This document shows positions 57,001-64,000 of a stretch of 64,000 nt of DNA, one piece after another. The stretch is from contig NZ_CP109055.1 of assembly GCF_035975855.1 (NCBI RefSeq), positions 2,480,001 through 2,544,000 on the forward strand. Reading direction: 5' to 3'. A program made the position numbers and the translations under genes. Below the pieces are notes generated by a model. It had not been told where the DNA came from. It was given only the letters and a program-made list of their open reading frames with translations, and ran no database searches. How positions within the stretch are numbered: position 1 is the first letter of the stretch; each line of letters starts with the position of its first letter. Source of the DNA: Streptomyces sp. NBC_01304 (GTDB taxonomy: Bacteria > Actinomycetota > Actinomycetes > Streptomycetales > Streptomycetaceae).

Positions 57001-58156
57001 GAACACCGGAACCTGCCCTGTCTTCCGCTCCCGCCGCGACATGGAGATCACGCTGGGCATCTACCGACGCGTCCCAGTGCTACTCAAGGAAGGCGTTGAG
57101 GACGGCAACCCGTGGGACGTGAAGTTCCAGCTCATGTTCATGATGAGCACGGATTCGGACAAGTTCCACACCCTTGAAGAACTCATCGCCGATGGTTGGC
57201 GCCTAGACGGCAACACCTTCGTCAAAGCGGGAGCGCGCATGCTGCCGCTGTACGAGGGAAAGATGCTGCACCACTACGACCACCGCTTCGCCACGTATGA
57301 GAACGCGACAGAGAAGCACCTCAACAAGGGCACCCTCCCGCGTTTCACCGTGGAGCAGCACCAGAACCCAACAGCCATCCCGCTACCTCGCTACTGGGTC
57401 TCTGAACAGGACACCCCCACCGGCGAGTTCGACAAGTCTGGCCACGAGATCAAGACACCAGGCGTCCGCACCCGCCTGCGGGCGCGCGGGTGGGACCGAG
57501 AGTGGGTGATGGGCTGGCGCGACATCTGCCGCGCGAGCGACGAACGCACGATGATCTGCTCAATCGCCCCTGCCCATGGCTTCGGGAACCCCTTCCCGCT
57601 GGCGTTCCCCGCCACCACCGCGCACGCGCCACTCCTCACCGCCGTGTTCTCCTCGAAGGCCTGCGACTACGCCGTCCGCCAGAAGATCGGCGGCACCCAT
57701 CTCACCTTCGGCTACGTGTACCAGCTGCCAGTCCCGACACCCGACACACTCTCCTTCCACGCCCCCTTCATCACCCCCCGCGTCCTCGAACTCACCTACA
57801 CCTCCCACGACATGGCCCCCTTCGCCCGCGACCTCGACGACACCGGTACCCCCTTCCGCTGGGACCCTGACCGCCGCGCCGTCATCCGCGCCGAGCTCGA
57901 CGCCCTCTTCTTCCACCTCTACGGCATCTCCCGCGACGACACCGCCTACATCCTGGACACCTTCAACGTCACCCGCGACAACGACATCAAGGCCCACGGC
58001 GAGTACCGCACCAAGAACCTGATCCTCGCCGAATACGACCGCATGGCCGCCGCCGGCCTCACCCTCGACACCCCGCTCGACGAGTCCGAGACCGGCACCT
58101 ACCGCTCCACCCTCACCCCGCCCCCGGGCCACGGCCCACGCCACCCGGCAGCGTGA
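54056..58156 (+). CDS. Eco57I/DrmMI-like N6-adenine DNA methylase
   Basis: This encodes 1366 residues. The N-terminal 480 residues form a helical domain without nuclease motif. [20 protein letters not shown] and [18 protein letters not shown] (motif I near 517), [20 protein letters not shown], and [12 protein letters not shown] (motif IV near 792) are the Eco57I/PglX-type methylase core. The C-terminal part, with [17 protein letters not shown], is the target-recognition end. The size and partner fit DrmMI of class 1 DISARM or a PglX-like enzyme. No PD-(D/E)XK is visible, so it is probably a methylase only. A terminator stem follows at 58161-58206. Confidence 0.88.
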   Translation: [1366 protein letters not shown]

Positions 58157-58160
58157 GCGA

Positions 58161-58206
58161 ACGCGGAGGCGGCCCGTACAAGAAGATGTACGGGCCGCCT
58201 CCGCGT
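58161..58206. terminator. Strong terminator stem after the methylase gene
   Basis: Two 19-base arms (58161-58179 and 58188-58206) pair perfectly around an 8-base loop, starting 5 bases after the methylase stop. It also sits at the 3' end of the opposing DUF397 gene (stop 58234) and should end both transcripts. Confidence 0.85.
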
Positions 58207-58233
58207 ATCCGCCGCCGCAACCGGGCGGCCCGC

Positions 58234-58425
58234 TCAGCTCTCCGACGCGTACCGGACGAACGACGACCAGCCGTCACGCCCGACCGCGAACGACGGCCGC
58301 GTCACGTCCTTGGAGTCCCTTATGTGGACGCCCTGTTCGGCGATCGCGACCTCCACGCAGTCGTCGCCCTGGCTGCCGCTGTGGCTCGACTTGAACCAGG
58401 TGAGATCAGTCGTATCGCTGCTCAT
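58234..58425 (-). CDS. DUF397 domain protein
   Basis: This encodes 63 residues, the normal size. LTWFKSSHSGSQGDDCVEVA and HIRDSKDVTRPSFAVGRDGW followed by FVRY are the full DUF397 signature. Its ATG overlaps the TGA of the XRE regulator gene as ATGA. In Streptomyces such proteins are nearly always encoded beside a DUF5753 regulator, as in the WhiJ-type pairs, and are thought to work with it in developmental or resistance control. Confidence 0.93.
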   Translation of the reverse strand: MSSDTTDLTWFKSSHSGSQGDDCVEVAIAEQGVHIRDSKDVTRPSFAVGRDGWSSFVRYASES

Positions 58426-59300
58426 AGTTCTCCTCGCAGCCGCTCCAGCAGGGCCCTGGATTCCTGGGGGTTGAGGGCCTGCGAGCGCAGTGTTTCATAG
58501 CGCTGGCAGACCAGGCTCACCTGTTTCGGGTCGGAGATCAGCCGTCCGTTCTCCTGTCCCTCCGAGTAGCCGAGCCGACGCCCCTCCGGCGTCTCCAGGA
58601 TCCGCACCGGACCATCGAGACACGGATGGAGCGCCCCCTCCAGCGGCACCACCTGCAACGTCACATTGCGCGGCGCACTCAACTCCAGCACATGGTCAAG
58701 CATCACCCGCATCGCCTCCGCCCCGCCGAACCGCCGCCGGAACACGTGCTCTTCGACGATGAAGCTGAAGGGGACTGTCGGCCGCTCCCGCATCATCACC
58801 TGCCGGTCCATGCGGGCCGCGAGCCGCTCGTCCATCTCCTCGTCGGTCCGCAGCGGGATCGTGCCCTCGAACACCGCCCGCGCATACCCCTCCGACTGCA
58901 ACAGCCCCGGCACCAGCCTGCATTCATACGTGCACAGACTCGCTGCCTCCCGCTCAAGGCGCGCCCACTGCCGGAACCACACCGCGAGCCCGGCCTCGCC
59001 CCGCGTCAGATGCCGCGCCGCACGCCGCAGCGCTCCGGTGTTCCCGAGGGCCGCCTCCGCCCGCTCCACGAAGGCCGGGTCCGGCATCCGTCGGCCCAAC
59101 TCCACGGACTCCACCGTGTGCTCGGAGTAGTTGACCCGATCCGCCAGCTCCTCGCGGCTGAGCCCCGCGTGCTCACGCAGCGCCTGGAGGAACGCTCCGA
59201 ACGTCCGCAGGCTGTCCGACGGATGAGGCTCCCGTTCCCACTCGCCCGCCGGGGCCGGACGTGTCGCGACCGCTCCCCCGTCACTCTCGACGTCGTCCAT
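58422..59300 (-). CDS. XRE-type regulator with DUF5753 domain
   Basis: This encodes 292 residues from ATG at 59300, with GAGGAGC upstream; the frame upstream to 59444 is not supported. Residues 30-85 hold the HTH (FGAFLQALREHAGLSREELA and NYSEHTVESVELGRRMPDPA). The rest, from WFRQWARLEREAASLCTYEC to LYRL-like C-terminal helices, is DUF5753 (RLVPGLLQSEGYARAV). It pairs with the DUF397 gene and is divergent from the Hsp70 operon, with a 298-base gap. It could control its own promoter and the operon opposite, but no operator is evident. Confidence 0.93.
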   Translation of the reverse strand: MDDVESDGGAVATRPAPAGEWEREPHPSDSLRTFGAFLQALREHAGLSREELADRVNYSEHTVESVELGRRMPDPAFVERAEAALGNTGALRRAARHLTRGEAGLAVWFRQWARLEREAASLCTYECRLVPGLLQSEGYARAVFEGTIPLRTDEEMDERLAARMDRQVMMRERPTVPFSFIVEEHVFRRRFGGAEAMRVMLDHVLELSAPRNVTLQVVPLEGALHPCLDGPVRILETPEGRRLGYSEGQENGRLISDPKQVSLVCQRYETLRSQALNPQESRALLERLRGEL

Positions 59301-59529
59301 CCGTCGCTCCTCTCGGCGCACCGCACGACCCCGCGTTACCACTACCCAGCGTGACGGCGTACCCCGCGTACCGGCAACCCCGCGTGCCCGTACGCGCACT
59401 CCGCGTACGGGCTCCGGCGCTCCCCTCGCACCCCGACCGCGCATCTACGCAGACGGGCCCGCGATCTGGAAAGGTCCACGTCGGCCGCGTCGGCCCTCAG
59501 CTGCGTAACACGCTGACCTGAGACGGGCG

Positions 59530-59558
59530 TTGACCTTGGCGGCCGACCTTCATACGGT
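59530..59558 (+). promoter_or_regulatory. Promoter of the helical-repeat/GrpE/Hsp70 operon
   Basis: TTGACC (59530-59535) and TACGGT (59553-59558) have a 17-base spacer. The predicted transcript start is near 59565, about 35 bases before the ATG at 59599, which supports that start over an earlier in-frame TTG that lies in the -35 box itself. Confidence 0.65.
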
Positions 59559-59598
59559 TGCCGTTGCAGTCAGTGGATCTCCGGGGGGAGCAGCAGGA

Positions 59599-61449
59599 AT
59601 GCGGGCGGATGAAGCCGGGAGATCCGACCGGCCCGTATTGGCGGCGCGCCTGCTGGTCCTCGCCGAACAGGCCTACCGGAGCGGCGAGTTCCGCACCGTA
59701 CGCCCCCTTCTCCAGCGCATCCAGAACGAGTTCGGCACGCCCGAGGACCCTGGCGACAGCGCGCGGCACGCGGTGCTGCGCGCGGCCATGGCCGCGCGGG
59801 CCGACAACTGGTCCGAGGCCGCCCGGCGCTGTCCCGACGACCTACGGCCGGCCGGGACCGACGTCGTCCACGCCCTCGCCGTGGCCGCGCTGCGCCGGCT
59901 CGGCTCGCGGGCGGGAGGCGAGGACGCCTCAACCGCGGCCCTGGCGATGCGGCTGTGGGCGTACCTCCTGGACGAAGAGGACCCGGGCGGGTTCCACGCG
60001 CTCCTTGGCGAGCGGCGCGCAGCGCCCGTACCCGACGAGCTGTGGCACGAGGCACGCGACCACCTGCACCAGCGCGTCGCAGAGCTGCTGCGGGGTCTGG
60101 ACGCGCGGGCGGGCCGGGACGTGCTTGCCGCCTGGGAGACGGCGTGGCTTGTGGGGCGAGCCGATTCCGGTCTCCGCCCTGCGTCCGCCGCGCCGCTGCC
60201 GCCCGCCCGCGCGGCCCGGTACCTCCTGGATCACGGCGCGCATCTCACGCTCCTCGATGCCTACACCGCACGCCACCCGGACCAGCACTCGTGGAGCGCC
60301 GACGACCCCGAACACCGCGCGTGCTCCGCGGTACTGGCTCAGGCCCTCGCCGAGCGCGGCCGCGATCACGCACGGAGCAAGCAGTGGAGCGAGGTGTTGA
60401 CCGACTTCTCCACAGCGGCCCGGCTCGGGCACGTGCTGAACACCGAAGAGGAAAGGGAGGTTCTGCGCGCGGCCGACCACGTGGGACGGCGCCGGAACCA
60501 CGGCCACTCCCCCGCGGAGCGCATCGCTGGTCTGGAGAGGGCGCACCGGCTGCTGCCGCAGGTGAAGCAGCTCGCGGCCGAACTCGCCGCCGAGTCGTTG
60601 CGCCAGGGCAACACCCTCTTCGACAGCGACCCGGCGCACAGCCGTGCCCACTTCGCCCGCGCCCTGGCCGCGACGCCCGGTGACGCGGAGGCCAGGGTCG
60701 GAGCCGATGATGCCGACCTCAGACTGCGTCTGGAGCAAGCTCTCGACGGCGCTGTGAACAAGCAGGTTGCGCCCAGCCAGAAGATCCTCGTCCGCGAAGT
60801 CCAGGGACTCCTCAAACGCCGCCCGGACTGCAAGCCCGCCCGCCTCTGGCTCCGGGAACACCATGCCGCGCGGGCGATCGCGGCTGCTCTCCACACGGAT
60901 ACGGAGGCCGCGCGCAACGCCGTACGCAAGGTGATGCGGATCAACGGCGGCGGGCACCGGCCGAGTCCGCTGGAACTCGACCGTGAGCTCATCGAGTTGC
61001 TGCTCTCCGCGGCCGTACGCGAGGGCGCGGCGGACGACGTCGCCGGCCTGTGCCGCAGCGTCGATCTGCTGAGCACGGCAGGCAAGGTCGCGGCGCATTC
61101 CGCGAGCCGTCTTGAACGGTGGCGCGACCAGGTCCGAGGAGAGCTCGCCGACGCGGTACTCCGCCTCGCCGGCCTGCTTGATGACACCGCGACCTCATCG
61201 GATGTCATCGATCTGTATCTCAAGGATCATCTGCGGACCGGTGTCAGCGCGCGCTTCGACGAGATCGTCGCCACCGCCTACCTGAACCGCGCCCGTGAGA
61301 ACGAACAGGCAGGCGATCACGGTCAGGCGCAGCGCGACCGCGTGTGTGCCGAACGCATCGGTGGCGAACTGCCCGCGCAAGGGCTGCTGTTCGGCCACTA
61401 CTCCGACACATCCGGCCACGACGACTCACCACAGGAACCCCTCTTTTGA
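59599..61449 (+). CDS. TPR-like helical-repeat protein
   Basis: This encodes 616 residues from ATG at 59599, with a GGGGGGAGCAGCAGGA ribosome site. The sequence is nearly all helix, with units such as LLVLAEQAYRSGEFRTVRPL and SRAHFARALAATPGDAEARV that resemble TPR pairs, and later long helices with charged heptads. It has no enzymatic motif. It is the first gene of an operon with overlaps TTGA and GTGA down to the GrpE-like and then the Hsp70 gene. A scaffold or client-recognising co-chaperone is inferred from that context. Confidence 0.75.
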   Translation: MRADEAGRSDRPVLAARLLVLAEQAYRSGEFRTVRPLLQRIQNEFGTPEDPGDSARHAVLRAAMAARADNWSEAARRCPDDLRPAGTDVVHALAVAALRRLGSRAGGEDASTAALAMRLWAYLLDEEDPGGFHALLGERRAAPVPDELWHEARDHLHQRVAELLRGLDARAGRDVLAAWETAWLVGRADSGLRPASAAPLPPARAARYLLDHGAHLTLLDAYTARHPDQHSWSADDPEHRACSAVLAQALAERGRDHARSKQWSEVLTDFSTAARLGHVLNTEEEREVLRAADHVGRRRNHGHSPAERIAGLERAHRLLPQVKQLAAELAAESLRQGNTLFDSDPAHSRAHFARALAATPGDAEARVGADDADLRLRLEQALDGAVNKQVAPSQKILVREVQGLLKRRPDCKPARLWLREHHAARAIAAALHTDTEAARNAVRKVMRINGGGHRPSPLELDRELIELLLSAAVREGAADDVAGLCRSVDLLSTAGKVAAHSASRLERWRDQVRGELADAVLRLAGLLDDTATSSDVIDLYLKDHLRTGVSARFDEIVATAYLNRARENEQAGDHGQAQRDRVCAERIGGELPAQGLLFGHYSDTSGHDDSPQEPLF

Positions 61450-61691
61450 CCACACCCACCACACCCTGGTTCGGCCCCACACTCCACGAGCTGATTCCCG
61501 GCCTGCCGCCCGGCACGCGGCCCCCTGCCCTTCGCAGGGCCGCGGCACAGGCACTCGCCACCGCGAAGGGCGATCCGGTGGCACTGGAGAACCTGCGCCG
61601 TGCCGACCAGGCGTCCCGCAACGCCGTCACCGCCCTGGTCGCGGAGATGCTCACTCCCCCGCTGTCCCACCACACCGAGGATGCGCTGTGA
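61446..61691 (+). CDS. Small operon-embedded protein of unknown function
   Basis: This encodes 81 residues from TTG at 61446, which overlaps the preceding TGA as TTGA. The sequence TTPWFGPTLHELIPGLPPGT followed by ALRRAAAQALATAKGDPVAL is helical with no known motif. It ends in a GTGA overlap with the GrpE-like gene. Its place within the chaperone operon is the only clue to its role. Confidence 0.65.
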   Translation: MTTPTTPWFGPTLHELIPGLPPGTRPPALRRAAAQALATAKGDPVALENLRRADQASRNAVTALVAEMLTPPLSHHTEDAL

Positions 61692-62365
61692 ACGGTTCTG
61701 CCGCCGCCGGCCCGCCGAGCGAGCTCGACAAGTTGCGGCGCCGCGTGGAGGCGCTGTCCCGTAAGCGCGACGAGGCCGAGGCACGGTTGCACCGCCTGCT
61801 GTCCGGGCTGCTGCCTCTCGACGACCTGCTCGCCGACACGCGTAGCAGAGCGGGCGCCCTGCACGACCTGCGTTCCGCCCGCGAGACGAGCGCGATCGCC
61901 GTGGCCCTGGGCGAACAGATCGAGGCGGCGCATCTGATGCTCCGCGGCGAGTTCGCACGGCACGATGTGCGGCCGATGGAGGTGGTGGGCAGGGCGGCCG
62001 ATCCGGCGGAGATGCGGGTGATCGCGACGGAGCCGCACCCGTCCCTTTTGGAAGGCACCGTGCTGAGGGAGACGTCCACCGGCTTCCGCCTGGGGTCGTC
62101 CACCCTTCGCCCGGCGGAGGTGGTCATCGCTGAGCCGGGCCCGGTGGTCGTCGCAGAACCAGACTCGGCGGTCAGCACAGAACCAGGCCCGGCGCGGTGG
62201 CCCGAAGCGGCCGTGGTGAGCGCCGCGGGCTCGGAGCCATCGGCGGCCGGGCCACCGCCCGGCACCCGCGGCCGGCGCGCTCAGCCCCGCCGCACCACTC
62301 GTTCTCAGCGCCGCACTTCCCAGAACTCGGCGCCTTGGAGGGGTCGTCGGCGGCGACGGTCCTGA
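61688..62365 (+). CDS. GrpE-like nucleotide exchange factor
   Basis: This encodes 225 residues from GTG at 61688. Residues 12-45 form a coiled coil (SELDKLRRRVEALSRKRDEA). The beta domain near 124-155 has EGTVLRETSTGFRLGSSTLR PAEVVIAE, matching the end of GrpE (usual form EGTVxEVLxxGYxLGDRVLRPAxV). The C-terminal 70 residues are Pro/Arg-rich and extra. It precedes the Hsp70 gene by 47 bases, so it probably exchanges nucleotide on that protein rather than on the housekeeping DnaK. Divergent from standard GrpE. Confidence 0.75.
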   Translation: MNGSAAAGPPSELDKLRRRVEALSRKRDEAEARLHRLLSGLLPLDDLLADTRSRAGALHDLRSARETSAIAVALGEQIEAAHLMLRGEFARHDVRPMEVVGRAADPAEMRVIATEPHPSLLEGTVLRETSTGFRLGSSTLRPAEVVIAEPGPVVVAEPDSAVSTEPGPARWPEAAVVSAAGSEPSAAGPPPGTRGRRAQPRRTTRSQRRTSQNSAPWRGRRRRRS

Positions 62366-62412
62366 CCGGCCACTCTCCTGACCGCACTCTCCAACGATCG
62401 GAAGCATCTGCC

Positions 62413-64000
62413 ATGCACCGGACTCTCGGCATCGACCTCGGCACCACCAACTCCGTCACGGCCTGGCTGGACAACGGCGTCCCGGCCGTCCTGCCCAACC
62501 GGCACGGTGAGGAGACCACTCCGTCAGCTGTCGGAATCGGCATCGAAGGTGAGGTGCTGATAGGGAAGGAGGCACTCCAGTGGCGTGACCGCAAGGCTTC
62601 GTCCGTGATCACCGAGGTGAAGCGGCTGATCGGACGCAAGTGGGAGGACCAGTCCGTACAGGAGACGTTGCGGGCGCGGCCCGACGATGCTCCGGGGGTC
62701 CGTCGGAGCGCGGCCGGCGCGGTGGAGGTCCGGCTCGGCGAGCACTACCTGTCCCCGGTACAGGTGTCAGCCGTCCTGTTGCGCGGGCTCAAGCGGGATG
62801 CCGAAGCCGCAGCGGGTGTCTCCTTCCCGCGCGCGGTCATCACCGTGCCTGCGTACTTCGCCGAACCGCAGATCGACGCGGTGCGCGCCGCCGGACAGCT
62901 GGCCGGTTTCCACGTCAGCCGAATCATTCCCGAACCGACCGCCGCCGCGCACGCGTTCGGGGTCGGCCCCAGCGAGCAGACAGGCGACGACTACTCGACG
63001 ATGCTGGTGTTCGACCTCGGCGGGGGCACCTTCGACGCGTCGCTGCTGACGATCGGTCCGGGCTACTTCTCCGTGGACCAGCTCGGCGGGGACAACCTCC
63101 TCGGTGGGTCCGACTTCGACGCGCTGCTTGACGCGCACCTGCGCGAGCGGTTCGGCGGCCGTGACCACGACGGCGACCGAGACGCCTGCAGAATCCGGGC
63201 CGCCGCCGAGCTCGCGAAGATCGATCTTTCCGCGCGGGAGGTCTCCGAGTTGACCATCTCCCCGTTGGGACGCCACGGCGGATCCTGGTCGGGGCAAGTG
63301 CGCAGGGGCGACTTCGAGGGGTTGCTGGCCGGGCACCGACGCCGGATCACGGACATCGTCGAATCCGTGCTCAAGAAGGGCGACGCGACACCGGCGGACG
63401 TCCAACGCGTCCTCCTCGTCGGGGGCTCCACCCGCATCCCCTCGATACGAGCGGACCTCGCGGAGCTGTTCGGCGAGAAGGCCGTCTCGCACGCGGTGGA
63501 CCCCATGCTGGCGGTGGCCCACGGCGCCGCAGTGGAGGCGGGCCTCGTCGACACCCTGGACTGCCCCTCCGGGTCCTGCACCAAGGAGTCCATCCCAGTG
63601 GGTGAAGACGCCTGCCCAGCCTGCGCCACTCCCCTGGTCGGCGCGACAACGGTGGACTGCCCGGACTGCCATGTCCCCGCCCCGGAACTCACCGATGCGT
63701 GCCCGGTGTGCGCCGGCGATCTGTCCGCACTGCGTGCCGCCGCCCCCGTGGTCGGCCGCGCGGAGTGCCCGGACTGCGGCAGGTACGACAACCCGGCTTC
63801 GGCCACGGTCTGCCTCGACTGCGACGCGCCGCTCCCCAAGGATGGCCTGAAGTGCCCCTCTTGCGGCATGACCAACGCCGCCGGTCTGAGCGCCTGCTCG
63901 TTCTGCGACGGCGACTTCGGCACCGCCGCTCCCCAGCAGATCACTGCGCAGCACATCGGGCTGGAACTCTCGGACGGCCGGCTGGAGGTCCTCTTCCCCG
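62413..64000 (+). CDS. Hsp70 (DnaK-like) protein with zinc ribbons, partial
   Basis: This runs off the window after 529 codons. The ATG at 62413 gives MHRTLGIDLGTTNSVTAWLD, the Hsp70 signature; VITVPAYFAEPQIDAVRAAG, LVFDLGGGTFDASLLTIGPG (near 200) and VLLVGGSTRIPSIRADLAEL (near 333) complete the actin-like ATPase. Where a DnaK would have its substrate-binding beta domain, residues 380-510 have eight Cys-x-x-Cys-like pairs (CPAC, CPDC, CPVC, CPDC, CLDC, CPSC, CSFC) that form stacked zinc ribbons. Zinc binding of a partner or nucleic acid may replace usual clients. It is the last visible gene of the GrpE-like operon. Confidence 0.88.
   Translation, partial: MHRTLGIDLGTTNSVTAWLDNGVPAVLPNRHGEETTPSAVGIGIEGEVLIGKEALQWRDRKASSVITEVKRLIGRKWEDQSVQETLRARPDDAPGVRRSAAGAVEVRLGEHYLSPVQVSAVLLRGLKRDAEAAAGVSFPRAVITVPAYFAEPQIDAVRAAGQLAGFHVSRIIPEPTAAAHAFGVGPSEQTGDDYSTMLVFDLGGGTFDASLLTIGPGYFSVDQLGGDNLLGGSDFDALLDAHLRERFGGRDHDGDRDACRIRAAAELAKIDLSAREVSELTISPLGRHGGSWSGQVRRGDFEGLLAGHRRRITDIVESVLKKGDATPADVQRVLLVGGSTRIPSIRADLAELFGEKAVSHAVDPMLAVAHGAAVEAGLVDTLDCPSGSCTKESIPVGEDACPACATPLVGATTVDCPDCHVPAPELTDACPVCAGDLSALRAAAPVVGRAECPDCGRYDNPASATVCLDCDAPLPKDGLKCPSCGMTNAAGLSACSFCDGDFGTAAPQQITAQHIGLELSDGRLEVLFP

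Overview
The window looks like a chromosomal segment of a Streptomyces or closely related high-GC actinomycete. Third codon positions are strongly G/C, GTG and TTG starts are common, many genes overlap by ATGA, GTGA or TTGA, and lineage-typical families are present (DUF397 plus XRE/DUF5753 pair, DUF3558-like proteins, RsbW-like ATPase remnants, ESX-type type VII secretion). All functional calls come from reading motifs in the sequence; no database search was run.

Layout. (1) 1-9.7 kb is ordinary chromosome: a gene tail, a Uma2-type nuclease, a two-component pair, an AhpD-like protein coupled to a methyltransferase, a DUF3558-like protein, a Mut7-C RNase-domain protein, an MFS carrier and an NCS1 nucleobase-type permease. 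(2) 9.6-12.1 kb is a gene graveyard around one intact alpha/beta hydrolase: an FAD-protein fragment, a LysR helix-turn-helix fragment, a broken DNA methylase and an RsbW-like fragment. (3) 12.2-22.2 kb is a type VII (ESX) secretion core: two WXG100 proteins, mycosin, EccB and EccD on the minus strand, EccC divergent on the plus strand, and no eccE or eccA. (4) 22.3-31.3 kb holds an IS5-type element, a HAD-like gene, and a second secretion-associated set with a lower-GC part: an anchored exoprotein, a 742-residue helical protein, a small helical protein, a second mycosin, a WXG100/PPE-like protein and a further helical protein. (5) 31.3-38.9 kb is mixed: a gene-free kilobase with a 28-bp palindrome, a frameshifted gene coupled to a PfkB kinase, a P-loop kinase, a broken RsbW-like gene, an LRV/HEAT-repeat protein and a truncated HelD-like helicase.

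(6) 39.1-58.2 kb is the most interesting block: a UvrD helicase with a RecB-type nuclease end; divergent from it an HTH-N6-DNA methylase; a 2126-residue fusion of Ser/Thr kinase, DEAD helicase and DUF1998; a DrmD-like SNF2 helicase; and a 1366-residue Eco57I/DrmMI-like methylase. The last two genes overlap by one base and the array ends in a 19-bp terminator stem. Parts resemble DISARM, but drmB and drmC are not seen and the kinase-helicase fusion is unusual. I read it as a candidate DNA-modification-linked phage defence system.

(7) 58.2-64.0 kb carries a DUF397/XRE regulator pair and, divergently from a good promoter, a tightly overlapping operon of a helical-repeat protein, an 81-residue protein, a GrpE-like factor and an Hsp70 with zinc ribbons that runs off the window.
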